Assembly (NCBI RefSeq): GCF_000003605.2
Contig: NW_003126887.1
Span: forward strand, 262,984 to 315,772
DNA length: 52,789 bases
Direction of reading: 5' to 3'
Source of the DNA: Saccoglossus kowalevskii
Lineage: Eukaryota; Hemichordata; Enteropneusta; Harrimaniidae
The notes beneath the pieces were generated by a model. The model was not told the origin of the DNA. It worked only from the letters and a program-made list of their open reading frames with translations, and ran no database searches. Below, one piece after another: positions 12,201 to 27,200 of this stretch. Positions within the stretch are counted from its first letter, which is position 1. Each line of letters starts with the position of its first letter. The position numbers and the translations under genes are program-made.

Positions 12201-15200
12201 AAACAGTGAGTCCTGAAGTGAATACCCAAGCATACTATATCTTAAGTTGAAAGTAGCACATGAACATTAACAGAATTAATTATTTCTCTGTATGATCGTA
12301 TTTTGTTTATTCGCCATACCATATTGTGTTATGTCCTGAAACAGGCCAATAATTGAAACAGTTCTTCGAGTGTCATTCTTTATTATACCATTTTTTTCTT
12401 GTAAGGATATAACAACTGTTGAGTTGTCACTCGCTCTCCGCATTGTGTCATCTTCTCCTGCAAAATATATACAATCGCAGTTACACTTAAAACAGCAGAA
12501 CAACTTTGTTGAGTCCAAGTTTGAAGGCTGAATATGCCTTAATATGTAACCACTGATATTTATTTCATTTTTCTCAGAAGATGCTTTGGTCATGATCCGT
12601 GGTACATCATGGCCATTTCACAATGTAATCTCATCCTTACAATTAATTAAATAAAAAAATAGTGTATTAGTCATATTTGTGACTCGTTGTTAACATAACT
12701 CTGTCCTATGGTATTGATGATATATGAATTTGGTGCCATAGGATGGTACTTGATGGCCAACCAACCTAATCAAATATGTATTTTGCATTGTACGAGTGCA
12801 AAATAAGTTATTAGGAAATTAGGATATTAGTAACAGCTGTTTTATACACATGCGCATTGGCCGATCCTGTCAAATCTCGTCATCTGTTTTGGGGCGTGTC
12901 TGGTCGATGTGAAATTGCTTCAGCCATTGGGTAACGGAATTAACTGATGTCTGTGTGAAAACCGCTGTAAAGTGGCGGTTAAATGAATTTGCGCGGTTTT
13001 ACCAACATAGTAAACACTGAGTCAACCAAACTTAGAACTCGCGATACTAGTGCAGACGGCTATGGTTGAACAACCATGAGAAATAAATGGCGGGACTTTG
13101 GTGTTGCACATTTAGCACAGAAATAAAAGACACGCCCACAGTTGGACAACCAATCATTTTATTATTGGTCACGATGAACCACGGATCATCTGCACGTCCT
13201 TTGTAAACACCACATACACGATTTGCCGCCATCCAATGGCGGGATGAGCGGCTTCCTTTGTGTACGAAACACGACGCACTTGCTAAGCCAGTCCGTCTGG
13301 TGGCGCCCTACTATTTCATCAATAACCAAATATACTATTATCCTGTTCCCGAATTGGACATTTGTTTATTTGGAGTAATTTCCAATTCTACGCCAGGTCC
13401 TTAGTAATTAATGATTCCACGTATTTATTTGGCCATTATTTGACAGACGTAAAATGCCATAATATTAATTCGCGGAAATTTAAACACACTGATACTGATA
13501 ATGAATTAAAAATTTGCCAAAAAATACTAAATTTGCTATCTCATGAAAATAATTAAAATCAAAATATTTGGCAATATATTAAGTTTTGCGTCGCATGCAC
13601 ACGATTGAAATATCATATAAAATGGGCCTAATATACTAATGTTGTATTTATTTATTTGTAAGAACGAGTTTACATCCTGGAATGGCCATGATTTACCACG
13701 GATCGGTCATACATGCTACATGCAAAATGGCAAGTTGATTGGTTAAAGCATTCATAAGACACACATGTAAATGTGGCTATTTTTGTCAAACCATGTGACT
13801 GGTCATTTGTTGTTCCATGATAAGATTTAGCTACATGATAAATATCCAGTTGATTAAAACAGTATTTAGAATATCATTTCTGGCATTTTGACCGAAATCT
13901 AGCTTATCCAAATTATTTGTTTGCTGGCCGAGGGAGTTCGGTATAAAAATGCAACAAGGCACATTTCAAAAATCTCAAAAAAATGGCATCTGTGTTTTAA
14001 GAAATCAAACATGGCAGTCAAAGCATTTGTCCAATCACAAAGAGCTCCACAAACTTCAATTAGCATACATGGATGTTAAAACAATTCTCAATCAATGATT
14101 AGGAAGTAGATTTATAAGTGTTTTTTGCCATTATTATAATTACATGACCACTAATGTTTTCATTCGTATAGTTCGTAATAATTTTACTACAAACAATTTA
14201 GAATGACTAGACCATCGGAAAGGATTCTAAATTGCCACTTTCTAATCAACTTCAATCCAAGATGGTTGCCAAACCAGTCGACCAATCAAATTACTTATTA
14301 GGTAAACCACTTTCTATAGATCCCAGTGGAAGAAGAAGACAATATCTAAATATATCGCCTATATACTCACGAATTATTGTAGACTTCACCAAGGATACGA
14401 CTCCACATTTATGAACTTTATTGCAAGCAGTTAACTTTAAGAATAGGATCCTATAATATATATGTATATAGAATTACGGTTTTTGAAGAACATTAACGCA
14501 TTTTATACACATACAGGCTGGTTATCTTAATAGATTTACATTGATAACATTTCAGTTAGATTTTGAATTTGGTATACAAAGTGGCGTGCATCAATGTCCC
14601 ATTTATGTATCTATGTTTGAGCTGATGAAACGAGACAGATATATGTTTCCGAAAGGGCAGAAATGATCGATTTTCATGAACTCCAACTAAAATGACATCC
14701 ATTCGGTCATCTTAAATCAGAACACAAAAAGGAGTACATGTCAATATGTAACCCATAGGTATATATGATGTATGTGTAACGTGATCGAACCTGACATTTT
14801 TCAAAATATATGTATGGACAAATGCAGGGATGCACAGATGTTAAGTGCTCATTCCATTACTGCTAATGCATAGGCCACTAACCGTCCTGGTTCCATGTGA
14901 AATATGTCGCCGAATTCAGTATCAAGTGCGTCGTTATTGCCTGCTATGCCTTCATTTGTTCTCCTTAAACTGGACATATTATAGAGAGGTTCATCTCCGA
15001 TGTAAACATAACCATCTCTTATCTGAATCTCTCCAGAGTTATTCAAACCTACTTGTAATTCCGGGAAAATGTCCATAGAATCTTCTGCACTTCCAATTGA
15101 AAAAACTTGAAAACACACATAAAGGCAATATTTGTTATTTGTTATTTCACTTAAATATGAAATGATACAGACAAAATAGTGAATTCAGTCTCGAAAACAT

Positions 15201-15201
15201 A

Positions 15202-15276
<75 letters not shown>

Positions 15277-18200
15277 ATAAAACACTGGTAATATACATAC
15301 AATAACCATTAATGGAATCATCGTCTATCCGATCCCACATCATGCCAATGTTGGACTGGTCACCACACAAAACCAAGCCTGGCACACTGGTATCCATGTT
15401 ATCACAACTCAAAACAGTCTTTGTAGCATCTATATTTGGTGATGTTAGCACCAATGTTACTCCTGTTAAAATATGATAGTCACACACATAATGTCAATCA
15501 CATATCTACTATTGCGGAAATTATCATTATTCAGAACTCTACTGTTATTCTATCGACCATGACAACAGACCATGCATCGCTTTGGGCATGGCGATTTTAA
15601 GGCACACTCTTTCGCAGATGAAAGAATAGACCATACGCCGCTTTACACTACATGGACTGCTCCATTCACAACAGAAGCATAAATTCTGGGCATAATGCTT
15701 ACTTAACATCCATTCTGAGGCTCTAGGCCACATACCAGAGAACGCTGCTCTATATTAATCTACACCAAAAATAAGACGTCATAATTAAATAGTTGCACGT
15801 ATACAGTTAAACTTGAACTCAAAAGCTTCTTACCTGAGGTCACCTGCACAGTGGTCATGCCAGCATTATTGACTGCTTCCACAGTCACAAAATACGTGTT
15901 TCCGTCTTCTATGAGTCCAAAAAGTCCACTGTTCTCTACAAAGTCAGTTACGCCAACAGAGAGAAATGATTGTATATCTGTTCCGTATGGTTCACTGCCA
16001 ATAGCCCATCTAAACTCATATAGCTAAAAGTTTAACAACATGATATTAATTAGTGATCCTATAATTACAGTCAAATAATATCCAATGAACTTATCTTTCT
16101 TCAATATTACGTTATTCGCCAACCTGACTTCCAATGTCATATGCACTCCATTTTACAGCAATTGTTGAGTTAGATCCTTGATATGTAATTGTTTCATCTT
16201 CAGACCTTGACATATCCACGTGATAAAGGTAGTTAAAAACAGGTGGGGAATCATCAATATATACACCATCAGAAGACGCAACCACATAACGACCAGAGCC
16301 TAGAAGCACAACAATTACAAATGTTGCACATTAGTAAACACTCTATGATGTATTATAAACTAAACCCAATAGAATAGTATTTTCATTAAAATTGGTTGGT
16401 ACTATTAATTATACAATGGTAACTTGTTTAGTAGATTGGTTCTTCAATAAAGATATCAGATATGCTGCACAAACAAAAGCAAAAATACAAAACAAGTTAA
16501 CTTAAGGTCATCAATTTGACATTTCTGAAAGGGTTCTCAAGTTGAAAAGTGTATACAATTGAACGTTTTCCAGTCATACATGTTAACATTGTTTTGATGG
16601 TAACAGAAAATAAACTCACCAGTAAGAGCTTTAATTGAAAGATGGTAAATCGATGGAAGATTATTATATGGTTCATTATATTGCAAAGAAGAAGTAGGAG
16701 TCAACTGTAGACCATCTAAAACAACTTTGAACTCTGTTGTAATGTCCTCTAAACAACTACCGTCGCAGTTTATATCGCCGCAAGATAGGGCGCACGGTTG
16801 ACAGGGACGAGCAACCTAATATGTGTTCAAGTAGATATAACAGTAAGGCAATAGTCAGAGATTTACATAGAAGAATGAGATGCTCTTTTTAGGCATTTTA
16901 CTTGTTAATATTTTGGACTTCATTGCATAGTTGCATATATTTTAGTTTGCAATATAAACAGGGCTTGCTAAAGCGGCTTCATCATAATGAGGAATGTCTC
17001 TACTTTTGTAGATTACAGAAAAATGTCACAAGTACAACTTCAAAGAATTTCCTGATTTTATAGTTTGTTCTCGGAACAGCATAAATAAATATAACAATTG
17101 CTAATACACGTGTAAATGTACGCTCTGTCCACACATAATCATTAGCCCAGTGATAAATGACTAGTGTGCCTGACATGGATAGAAGGGGGATTCCAGTCCT
17201 GGACTACATTTTGTATGACACAATAGCTAGTTAAATGATTAAAAGTGTAAACGTGCCTCTCTAAATGGAACGATGTCATCCAGCAGCCTTGCAGATCCAA
17301 CGCCTGCATAAAATGCTACAATACTGTTATCTCCATTCCGGAATGGGGCACCAAAACGACACAATGAACTTGACTCGGGTGGAAATCTGAAACAAGAAAC
17401 ATCCAATCTCGTTAGAATTACCAGAGGGATATCTGCGGCCACCTCTACAAAACCGCTATAATTGCTATTGCAAGCATAGATGAGTTTCTCCGAACAACTA
17501 AACAAACGCCGCATTTACAATCTGTCATTCTAGTGGTGTGAAGTGAAAGTACTGTATATATACATTTAGAGGTACCGAATTATAAATCGTAATTGGTTCA
17601 CAACAAACATATAACCTAAAATACATAAAATACACGGTTACAGGTAATATTATTCCAACAAACATATAATGACTATACACAGGAAAAGTGACCTTATATT
17701 CCTAAAATGTGCGACAGAGTTCGGAGGCGTGAATATTCTGTCTATATCAGGTACAACTCCATCTCTATTCCATGACGTCAAAATAAACTTGGCAGTTTCA
17801 CTAAAAGACGGTAACCCTGACAGGTATAAGCATGGATTATCATCGACCAGAAGCTGTATTGACATTTCCTCCTAATAGCAAGCACAGTTCAAGTAAGTTA
17901 TATAGAGGTTAATGCACAACATAATACCCAAAATGTACTTCGATGTACGTAGTACAACCTCGAGTCACTTTCATGTGATACACTCTGAATTATGAACTTA
18001 TCATAAATTTTAAACTGTAATCGTTAGTACATTAAAACTTACCATATTGGATACTACGTCGAGGATGTACGAATGCCACGAATCTGATGGGTCAAATTCC
18101 AACTCTGTGATATCATATTGCACTTCATCTGTGTCGTTTTTGAATTTAAACCACAGTACAATGTAGTGTTTGATGTCACCATCAATTTTGATATCTGTGA

Positions 18201-21200
18201 ATAAACATTTTTACATGTAACCACTATATAACATTATTTGTCAGTCAAAGTTATTTACATTCGGCAGCAGTTTCAAGGTAATTACAAATCTAGCTACAAA
18301 TATGAAAGTTACGTTGTAATTGGATTGAACTAAATGTCGTTTAAACAATACAAGTAAAAGGGCATTTTTGAAATAGCAGTTGTAAATAAAATCTACCTGG
18401 GTGAAGCTGGATCCCCATTGATTGGTGGGTAATATGTTTGAAAGATTTTTCACCGGTGTATGTATAGTCAGGATTATCATCTTCGACGATGGCCCAGGGT
18501 AAACTGGTAGTAGCAAGTGGTTCAATAGTGGCGGTTGTAGTTTCAGTAGTTGTTGTCGCCAGAATAGTAGTTCGCTGAAAATACACTGTACAGTTACAGT
18601 CGCAGCCACTGTTATCTGTGAAAAAACAGTTGATGACATTGTCGGTGTTGTGCATTATTATTGTATAAAACAAATCTTACCTTGCAGTCGATACGTTTTA
18701 ATAGATACGTGGATCATGGTTTTTGTTCTCTTAAAACGTGCTTGCAGCGTCGAAAATTTGATAGTGTAATATTTGCATATACCTCATACAAAGTAATGGT
18801 GACATGTAAAATTAATGGAACAGTGAGATTTAGCAACATCGCTAACAGTGCTGATTATTTATACACCCACTAATATAATCTTACCATTGTCAAAGCCCGT
18901 GTCATTGTAGACACAACATAACGCACAATTGTCATACTCTCTGTTATTGTCAGCCCAATCCTTTTCACCAATTGGTGCATTGAAATCACCAACAACTCCA
19001 TCTGGTCCATCCCAAAATATTACGCTGGTCACAGCCGGGATATCACCATTAGCAGCAATCATATCGAACTGCCGAAACGTTAAAAGCATTACATTTCATA
19101 TGCCAATATTCCAACAAACAGAGTACACATGCGTTTGCTTTATGTATTGTTCGTGTTAAGCAAAACCAAAATATATAATGCCGAAAAACATACCTTATAT
19201 CTCCCTCCCTCGGCAATGCCAGGATTATTGTAAGTGTAGGCCCCTGAATATACTTGCTCATCTTTGACATCCCTTGAAAGAGTTATTGCCATGCCATCTG
19301 ACCCTCCAAAGGATAACTTTATTAAGATTTAAAGAGTTACAAATTATCAGCCAACATTACAATGTACCATACTGTAGTTATTATATTTGCAGTACTACAT
19401 GTTGATATATTTAAATGCCCAATGATTCAATCGTATCATTACCTGACTTTCCCTGAACATTACATGAATCTCACCAACTCCCCATACACCTTTCATATTA
19501 ACAGATGCCCAACCATAGGCATCTATCTGATCTTCCATCGAAAACTGTAGGCTAGGGCATGCGTCCCCCTCTGATGTAGGGCGATGAAGGAAGGCACCTA
19601 ATAAACATCAAATAGAGTATTACTTTGTTCCTGTACACGATCATTACCGGCACGTTACAATGATAGAATGGTAATTGTCTAACTTACCCTCTATTCTGTT
19701 CGTATCACTCTGGTATGTAATATCCGTTTTGAAAGATATACCGTCTTTCACAATTCCAGGAATTGGATCTGTCAGATCCAGTAAAATGGGTTTTGAAATT
19801 GTGGTGGTATGTAAACCAGCATTGTTGATTGCACTTAATTGCACATAGTATGGTCTTTCAGGCTGTAAATAGTTAAAGCATATTCACATATAAATGAATG
19901 GAAAAACAAGGTGAGGAGTTACTCCAACGTACGTAGCAACTTATACAAATGTGTGTTGTGTTCCGCTCAGCCATCCGAGAGTTCTTTGAAAGAACATTTT
20001 TAGATGCAAATTCATCTACTATATTTACTTAATAGGGGTTGTAAATGTATTCTGTTTATTCAATATAAGCACACCCATACAATATATTCATCTCGGAGTT
20101 AACAATATATATGAAACATGATGGTAGCATAGAAAATGTACAAAGTCTGTGCTATATTCTTTGTTAGCGTAAATAACCATGTGCGACCTATTTTGCCGCT
20201 ATTCACTCACAAAATCAAAGTAATTCCCAACGGGAAAATAATAAAAACTTCACTTCAAACATATAAATTATTTTAGTGAACGCAAATGTTACTTGGGTAG
20301 TACTGAACACGGCGCCATTGCATGAATATTTGCTAGATTATTTAAAACCTGATTTCACAAAAAAATACCTGTTTAACTACAGTACTTTGAATATACGTCA
20401 TATATATAATTATATAAATAAGACTCATACCTGTAAGTCCACGTCAATAAAGGTGTAAGAGCTATCTGTTGACGGAACTTTGATCTCGTTTTGTAACACT
20501 ATATATTTCCCAGTATAACCACACGATACACCATCATACAGTGTCATGGCGTAACTTTCAATACCGCTTTCCATGTCATAATAATCATGCCACGAAACAG
20601 AAAGTCTATCATTTCGGTCGGTGTAAGCGTTTGCCTGTAATGTATTTGTTAACTAAAATTATGCTACATTTAATTATTGCAATCAGTAATATATTTAATT
20701 GCATGTTCAATTCAATTGCGTTATGAATACTTAGATACATGATAGAATACTTAATAAATTGATGCTTACAAGATTGGGGAAAGCTCCTATTAGTACTACG
20801 CCTTCTTTTGGTGGCGTCAAGTCCACTGTTATATTCACAGAAGACAGCATACACTCAGCTGATTCGTCAGTTGCTATGACTACTACAGTGTAAGTTTCGT
20901 TATTTTCAAGTAGCAAGTTTGTTATTTGCATTGTCGTGTCCTTTCCAACATTCGTCAATGGATATTGATCAAACATATGTGAAAACTTCATATTCTGTCC
21001 CAAATGGCCGTCGTCATTATATATTTGCTAAAGAAAGTCCACATGCATGCATTTATTTGTATATGAAACACAAAATAAATTAAAGAATGAAAAAACCACC
21101 ATTCGACATATATATGACAATTAATTGTTAAGTCTTACCAAATCCTTACAGGAAATCATATTCCATTCTTCATTGCTGTGACCTATCCCCAGCTGATAAA

Positions 21201-24200
21201 ACATTACGGGCATACCAAATTCAAAGTCATTCCACGACAGACTTACAGTATTTGTTGATGCAACAAACCTATATACAATGAAAAACGTTTACTTGAATAC
21301 CAATAAACGATCATATTGGATAAAATTTGTATGACATATTTTAATTGAAAATTGTTACCTGGAAATATGGATTTCCCCTTTAGAAATAGCTTGGCCGCCA
21401 TATCCAACTTTAATACCATTGGATGTTACCTCTGCCATTGAGGTTGATACACTGAATGCTCTTACAGTAATATAATACGTGAGTCGACGAGGCACAAGGC
21501 GTAGGTCGTGAAACGTATATGACGTGTTCAGCGCCACGTTGGTAAAGGGCTGAATGTCGTATCTAGTCGTTGGATATCTCCTGTCTGTCCCAGCTGCTAT
21601 TTCATAATGTTCAATTTCTTGGGTACCAGCTGGTATAGAAATACAATATGTTCTCAGGTTTGTGGCATTCATATGTAGAGTTAAAGATATCCATTTGGTG
21701 TATGAGTAATGAGCTCAAACTATAACATTACTGAGACTTTCCGTTTTCGATATTGTGAAATTCTTTCTGTTTTATGGGGAAAAAATACAATCTTTACTAA
21801 AAGTTGTTGTTCATATATAAGTTGTTAAACACGCTACATATTTTGTGATTTCATTCAGCAGCTTTCAGTCATAATTCAAGACAAATGGAATTTATGAGAA
21901 TATAACAAACTATATTTGCCATGAATATTCGCGTATAATCGGTAATCATTATTTGTATGCATAGGAGTTACATTTCGTTATGAAATATTCCTAATATATC
22001 TCTGAAAATCACTGTCAATCAGTTGTTAAAATTATTTTCCTCAAAAATAGAATTTCACAGTGTTGAAAACGTAAAGCTTTATCGCAGTGTTTTAAAAAGT
22101 AACTAAATTGATTATTCTTGCTGGTGTGCAGTATTGGTATATAGTGTGTGTGAACAAATAAATACTTACTACCATCTATTCCAAAACCATCCCAGTTTGC
22201 TGCTAGATATGTTACTGACGCTTGGGAATTCAAGTCATAACCCCAAATATCACCATCTCTGACATTTCCTGGTAGTAGTGATTCTTTTTGAATTGTGATG
22301 CCATCAGATCGCAGAGAATATGTGAATCCTAGTAGATTTGTCGCCCTAACAACGATATAGAACGACTCTCCATCCTTCATATTCAGACCATCATACAAGC
22401 CATAAGTTGAGCCTAGTCAAAGCAAAAATTGTATTACATTGGAATTGTGTGTAAAAATCTATCAGATATATAATTAAATTGATATATTTTCACGTCTGTA
22501 GCGAAGTTAGAATATTTAGAATCTTTTTACCAACAGGTAGCAACATCATTGGCGTGATTACAGTTCCATCAAACCTCATAATCGACCACTCATATGTTGC
22601 AATTGGACACGGATCACCATTAAAGTTCCAATGACCTGATAGCTCGTCTTCGTCACCTTGATAGTCTCTGTTATATACACAGACGTTTGAAAGAACACAG
22701 ATTAGCAACATATATGTTATTATATAAGAAATATAGTTATAAACAAATGTTTATACAGTAGTGCAAACCCATACTCACAAATCTCCATCTTGACGTCCAT
22801 CCCACACATAACTTTCTCCAATCGGTGGAAGATTTGCACTCACTCGACTGATGTATACCGCATTCGATATACTTGTGTTATATTGCCCAACTGCGTTGAA
22901 ACCTCTGACCGAGACGTAAGCTTGTTTAACCGTGTACAGACTGAGTCCCGTTATCATGGCCTGTCTTTCTAAACTTGTAGTGTCGAAGAAATCCCTCAAC
23001 TGAGTGCCGCCAGGACTTGTTCCAGCTGCTATTTGGTACCTAAAATTTATGAAAATACTGAAAAATCACACAAATGAAACTTCTAAATATCTGTTAAAGG
23101 TTTGACATATTGAAGGCATATATGAGTAAATCATGAAAACATGTGTACCTAACTATAGGGCTTTCGAAATCTTCGAATTGTTGCCAGGTTACAAATATTC
23201 GGTCAAACGATGTTTGGCATACCGCGTCTTTTGGGTTGACACAAGCTGGAACAATCAAAATTAATTATTACAGGCTTATTGCTTTAAGTTTTTATGATTT
23301 AGAAATTATGTATCTTTCGATAGTATATCGGCTATTATTGTAATTTGAGGGCAAGTTACCTCCGAATTCACAGCCGACAGGATGGGTGACGTTTTCAGTA
23401 CTGTTATAGACGGTGTCGATACCGCTCAACACCACTACTGTTCCGGCTATTGGTGGAGTATCGTCGAATGTAATCGGTTTCGAATATCCAGCCGTTTTAC
23501 TTCCAATATTATTCACAGCGAACACGGTTGCATAATAGGTATTGTGATGCTTAATGGTCAATTCTGAAACCATGACAAAGACAATTACGTTGCAAACATG
23601 TACAAAACCAATTGTGTAGTGAACTATAAAGAAAATAAAAACGTGGTGACTTCATTCAACAAATGCGAACACAATTTCACATATGTACGTTTAATCGCGA
23701 GTCGTGCACACCTTAAGAATTAATGCATTATATATCATACCCATCATTCATACTATGTCAGTGCAATAGTTGTACCTTCTACTGATATTTTATCAGTGTT
23801 AGCAGGAACTATCGTGAAAGAAAACAACGAATCATCTCCTTCTGATATCCCAATGCCAAATATATAATGAGATATCCCACTCTCCGTGTCTTCGAAGTTT
23901 TCCCATGCGCAAGATATTGGTTCCGATGAAGTAAGGTATTCTTGGCATTCCACAGTACCCGCTACAGGCGGTGTCGTGTCAGTGATAATTGGGTTGGATA
24001 TAGTAGTTGATTTTAGACCGACCTTTAATTAAAACAGATTATGTGTATGTTCAACACAGTTACTGCAATTTGCCAGCCAAATGAGAATAATTTACAGTTA
24101 GGAAATATCGGTACCATTATGTACTCACTCGGTTTTTGGATGTGATAGATATGAAATTAGCCACCCCGGTGGTTTCTGGCCACACTCCTGCATTTAGTAA

Positions 24201-27200
24201 GTTGTTGAGTCCTGTTGCATCTGTACAACTGTGTATATCATTGCCACCCGGATAACTGCCATAGCATACTTCCGTGTAGCTCACTGCGCTTTCCTCTTCA
24301 AAAATATCCCATGTTGCTAGGAACGAGTCAGATGGGCTCTAAAAGAATATAAAATAACGTGCTTACAAATTAATCAATGTATTTCATACTACGAATTCAA
24401 ATTTGTTAATTAATCATGAACAGACCTGATAGATATTGTTGTTGTTCGACAGGTATGCTGTCTCGTTGTCAGAAGACCGTCCAGCCGATGTGATAGTGAT
24501 ACTTGGCGGTGTTGTGTCTACGGTAAATCCATCAGATGTAGAATCTAATACATTTCCAGCGCCAGTAATTGCTCTTATCGTTGTGTAATAAGTTGACCCT
24601 GAGTTAAGTGGCAGCAACGACTGACTGTGTCCCACAGAACCACTTACATCTGGTGTGTAAATTAATCAAACAAATATGTAATCACAGTATTTCATTACTT
24701 ATCGCGTTTAAAATACCTAAAATGTTTAGAAGATCGTACAACTTAAAGGCACGTCAGTGACTAGGGTAGAATCTAAAATCAAAAAAAAAAATGAAACAAC
24801 CAACTGTGACATCAAATAAATCTTATAATGAACTCCCGTGCTGGAGGTATTGGAGATAGGAAGTGCAATTAAGAAGCACATCTTCAATACAGTTAAAGCA
24901 AGAATTCCGTTTATTGTATGCACAATCATTGAAATATGTATTACTTTGACCATTGGCTTGTTTTTGTCATGTATATTTGCAGTAAGCAAATGTGCTTCTA
25001 ATAGAGCAAATACAGCATCTAACACTATAATTGTAAGGAATGATCAAATGGATATGATTTATAATCATAAATATTTAATGAAATAATAACCATATCTGAT
25101 GATTTGGTTATATATCTTGTCAAACAACACAATTATAGCATTGTTTGCAACAGAACTTAACATATTACAGTTCTGCATAGTATTGTGTTCAAATGACAAC
25201 ATGTTGTCATAGTCATATAACATTATATGGTATTCAAGTTATCTGTGAAGTACCTATAAATGGGTTTATATATGCAAATTAGGTAATTAGTAAACACAAA
25301 ATTGTACGCTAAACTGAACTTGTATATGGCTTATCTAAACGGAGTTTTACTGAAATCTATTGAATGTTTTTGACAAAAAGTAAAAAAGCTTAACCATGGC
25401 AAATTATGCAAATTAGGTAATTTCAACAACAAAATAATTGAAATATGTTGAAAAACAAGTGAAAATGCTTCAAATTGTATGGATTTAAACCAAAAACTAA
25501 ACGCGTATGTATATTATCCCAAAGAATCGATGTGTCAGGTTTTATTGAAATATGTTTAATAGTACATGAGAAACAAGTGAAAACGCTGGAATTTGATTAA
25601 TATGTAAAATAGGTAATTAATATTCACGAAATTCATACGAAACTATTCAGGATTGGACATTGATCAAGAACATCTATGTACCCAGCTTCATTAAAATTGG
25701 TTCTTGAGATATCAGTGGAACATACACAGAGTCGGGAGTAAAAAATAACACAAAACAAACAATAATTCTGAAATTTCAATAAGCTGAGTCAAACATTACT
25801 GGAAGTGTTCCAATGGCTCTGCTCGTGTGCTACATATAGAATGTGCTTCGCGTCACAATTTCAACCAAATCAAGTCGTTCATATGTTTATAAAAGTTGCT
25901 TCAGCGCCCAATGTAACAAAATGCTCATTATATATAGACTAATAAAGTGGTTGTTTGTTTAAGTAAAAATTGGACTTCACCTTCTTCAATGAACACTCCA
26001 TAGCTAACATATGGTTGAATATCATCTAGTCGTGGCGCTGTTCCTACCGCCCACTCATAGTGAACAATGCCATGCTGTGCACTTTCAAACCCAGTAAATC
26101 TGGCGGTTACCGTACCAGTTTCTTTCTGATAATCAACATCGGGGTTATCTGTATCTGGGTCATTCGGTCCATCTTTTACAAATCCGACTTTATCCTTCGC
26201 CACAACCTTTATTGGACTGTAAATGAAACAACGACAAAATCATTATCAATAGACTGAAAAATATTAATTAGCTTGTATATTGTGTGATGACGTTATCAAA
26301 TCGATGCTATGTAGTTTTTAGATATGACACTATACTACCATTAACACCTGAGCAGAGCGAACAGACTACCAAGCTTAAGGGCAGACACCAATGATGAATG
26401 TAAAGTAATAAAATTATGATTGTTTCCTCCAATAAGCACGGTATATCTTTATAATAAAGCAACAGTGTTTGCATTTTCATTTTTAAATGGTTTAAGTTTA
26501 TAAATTTCGTCATTTATACAGTCTGATTTCAAACATCTCCTCCACCAATGGTCATAACATTATCATTTTACTCTCATTGTAACCACAATTGACTACGCTG
26601 AGTGGTCTTTTCGCTCCGTGTTAGCCGTCATATATCAAGTGCGTTCTTTATATATCCACTAACTCACCTAGATGTCATGTAATCAGAGAGCGTACCTGCA
26701 CCATTGCGTGCTCTTACCGACAAATAATATAGTTTATGGTTAATTAATTCGAGCTCAAGATTTATTCCACCAATATATCCGCCTTCCGTAGAACCCATGC
26801 TCTTATCAGCTAAAATGTCACTGCCACCTAAAAGCAAAGGCAGTAATTAGTAATTATCGTTCAATAAGCTAATCCAACCTGATATGAATATTGCTGTTAC
26901 ATAATGGTAATTTAATTGTATTTTGGGATCCTACTCCAATATTGCATCGTAGCATTTTTTTAATGAACTGATATCGCTAACTACAATCTACGTGGCACAG
27001 TAAATTCTTGCAGAAGGTCTACTAGGTAAGAAAAGGTCGAATTTCACCCAAATTAGTAAGATTGCGTATTTATATATTTTGGTATGTATTCAGTAAGCGA
27101 GTACCAGTAAACTTACAAATGTCACATGATATTTAAGCGCTCACAAATAAATGCCAGAGAGCTGTTACCTTCAGTTGTTCCAAGACATAACAAGTATTCG

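Noticed and set aside
13047-13232. Minus-strand frame starting [12 protein letters not shown]
   Set aside because: It lies inside the inverted-repeat transposon and is too short to be a transposase. No motif was recognised.
15185-15487. Poly-tyrosine reading frame
   Set aside because: It is translation of the (AAT)n microsatellite fused to a real exon at 15301-15462.
24838-25086. Open frame of 82 codons on the plus strand
   Set aside because: It lies in a receptor intron, lacks any recognisable domain and has no splice context.
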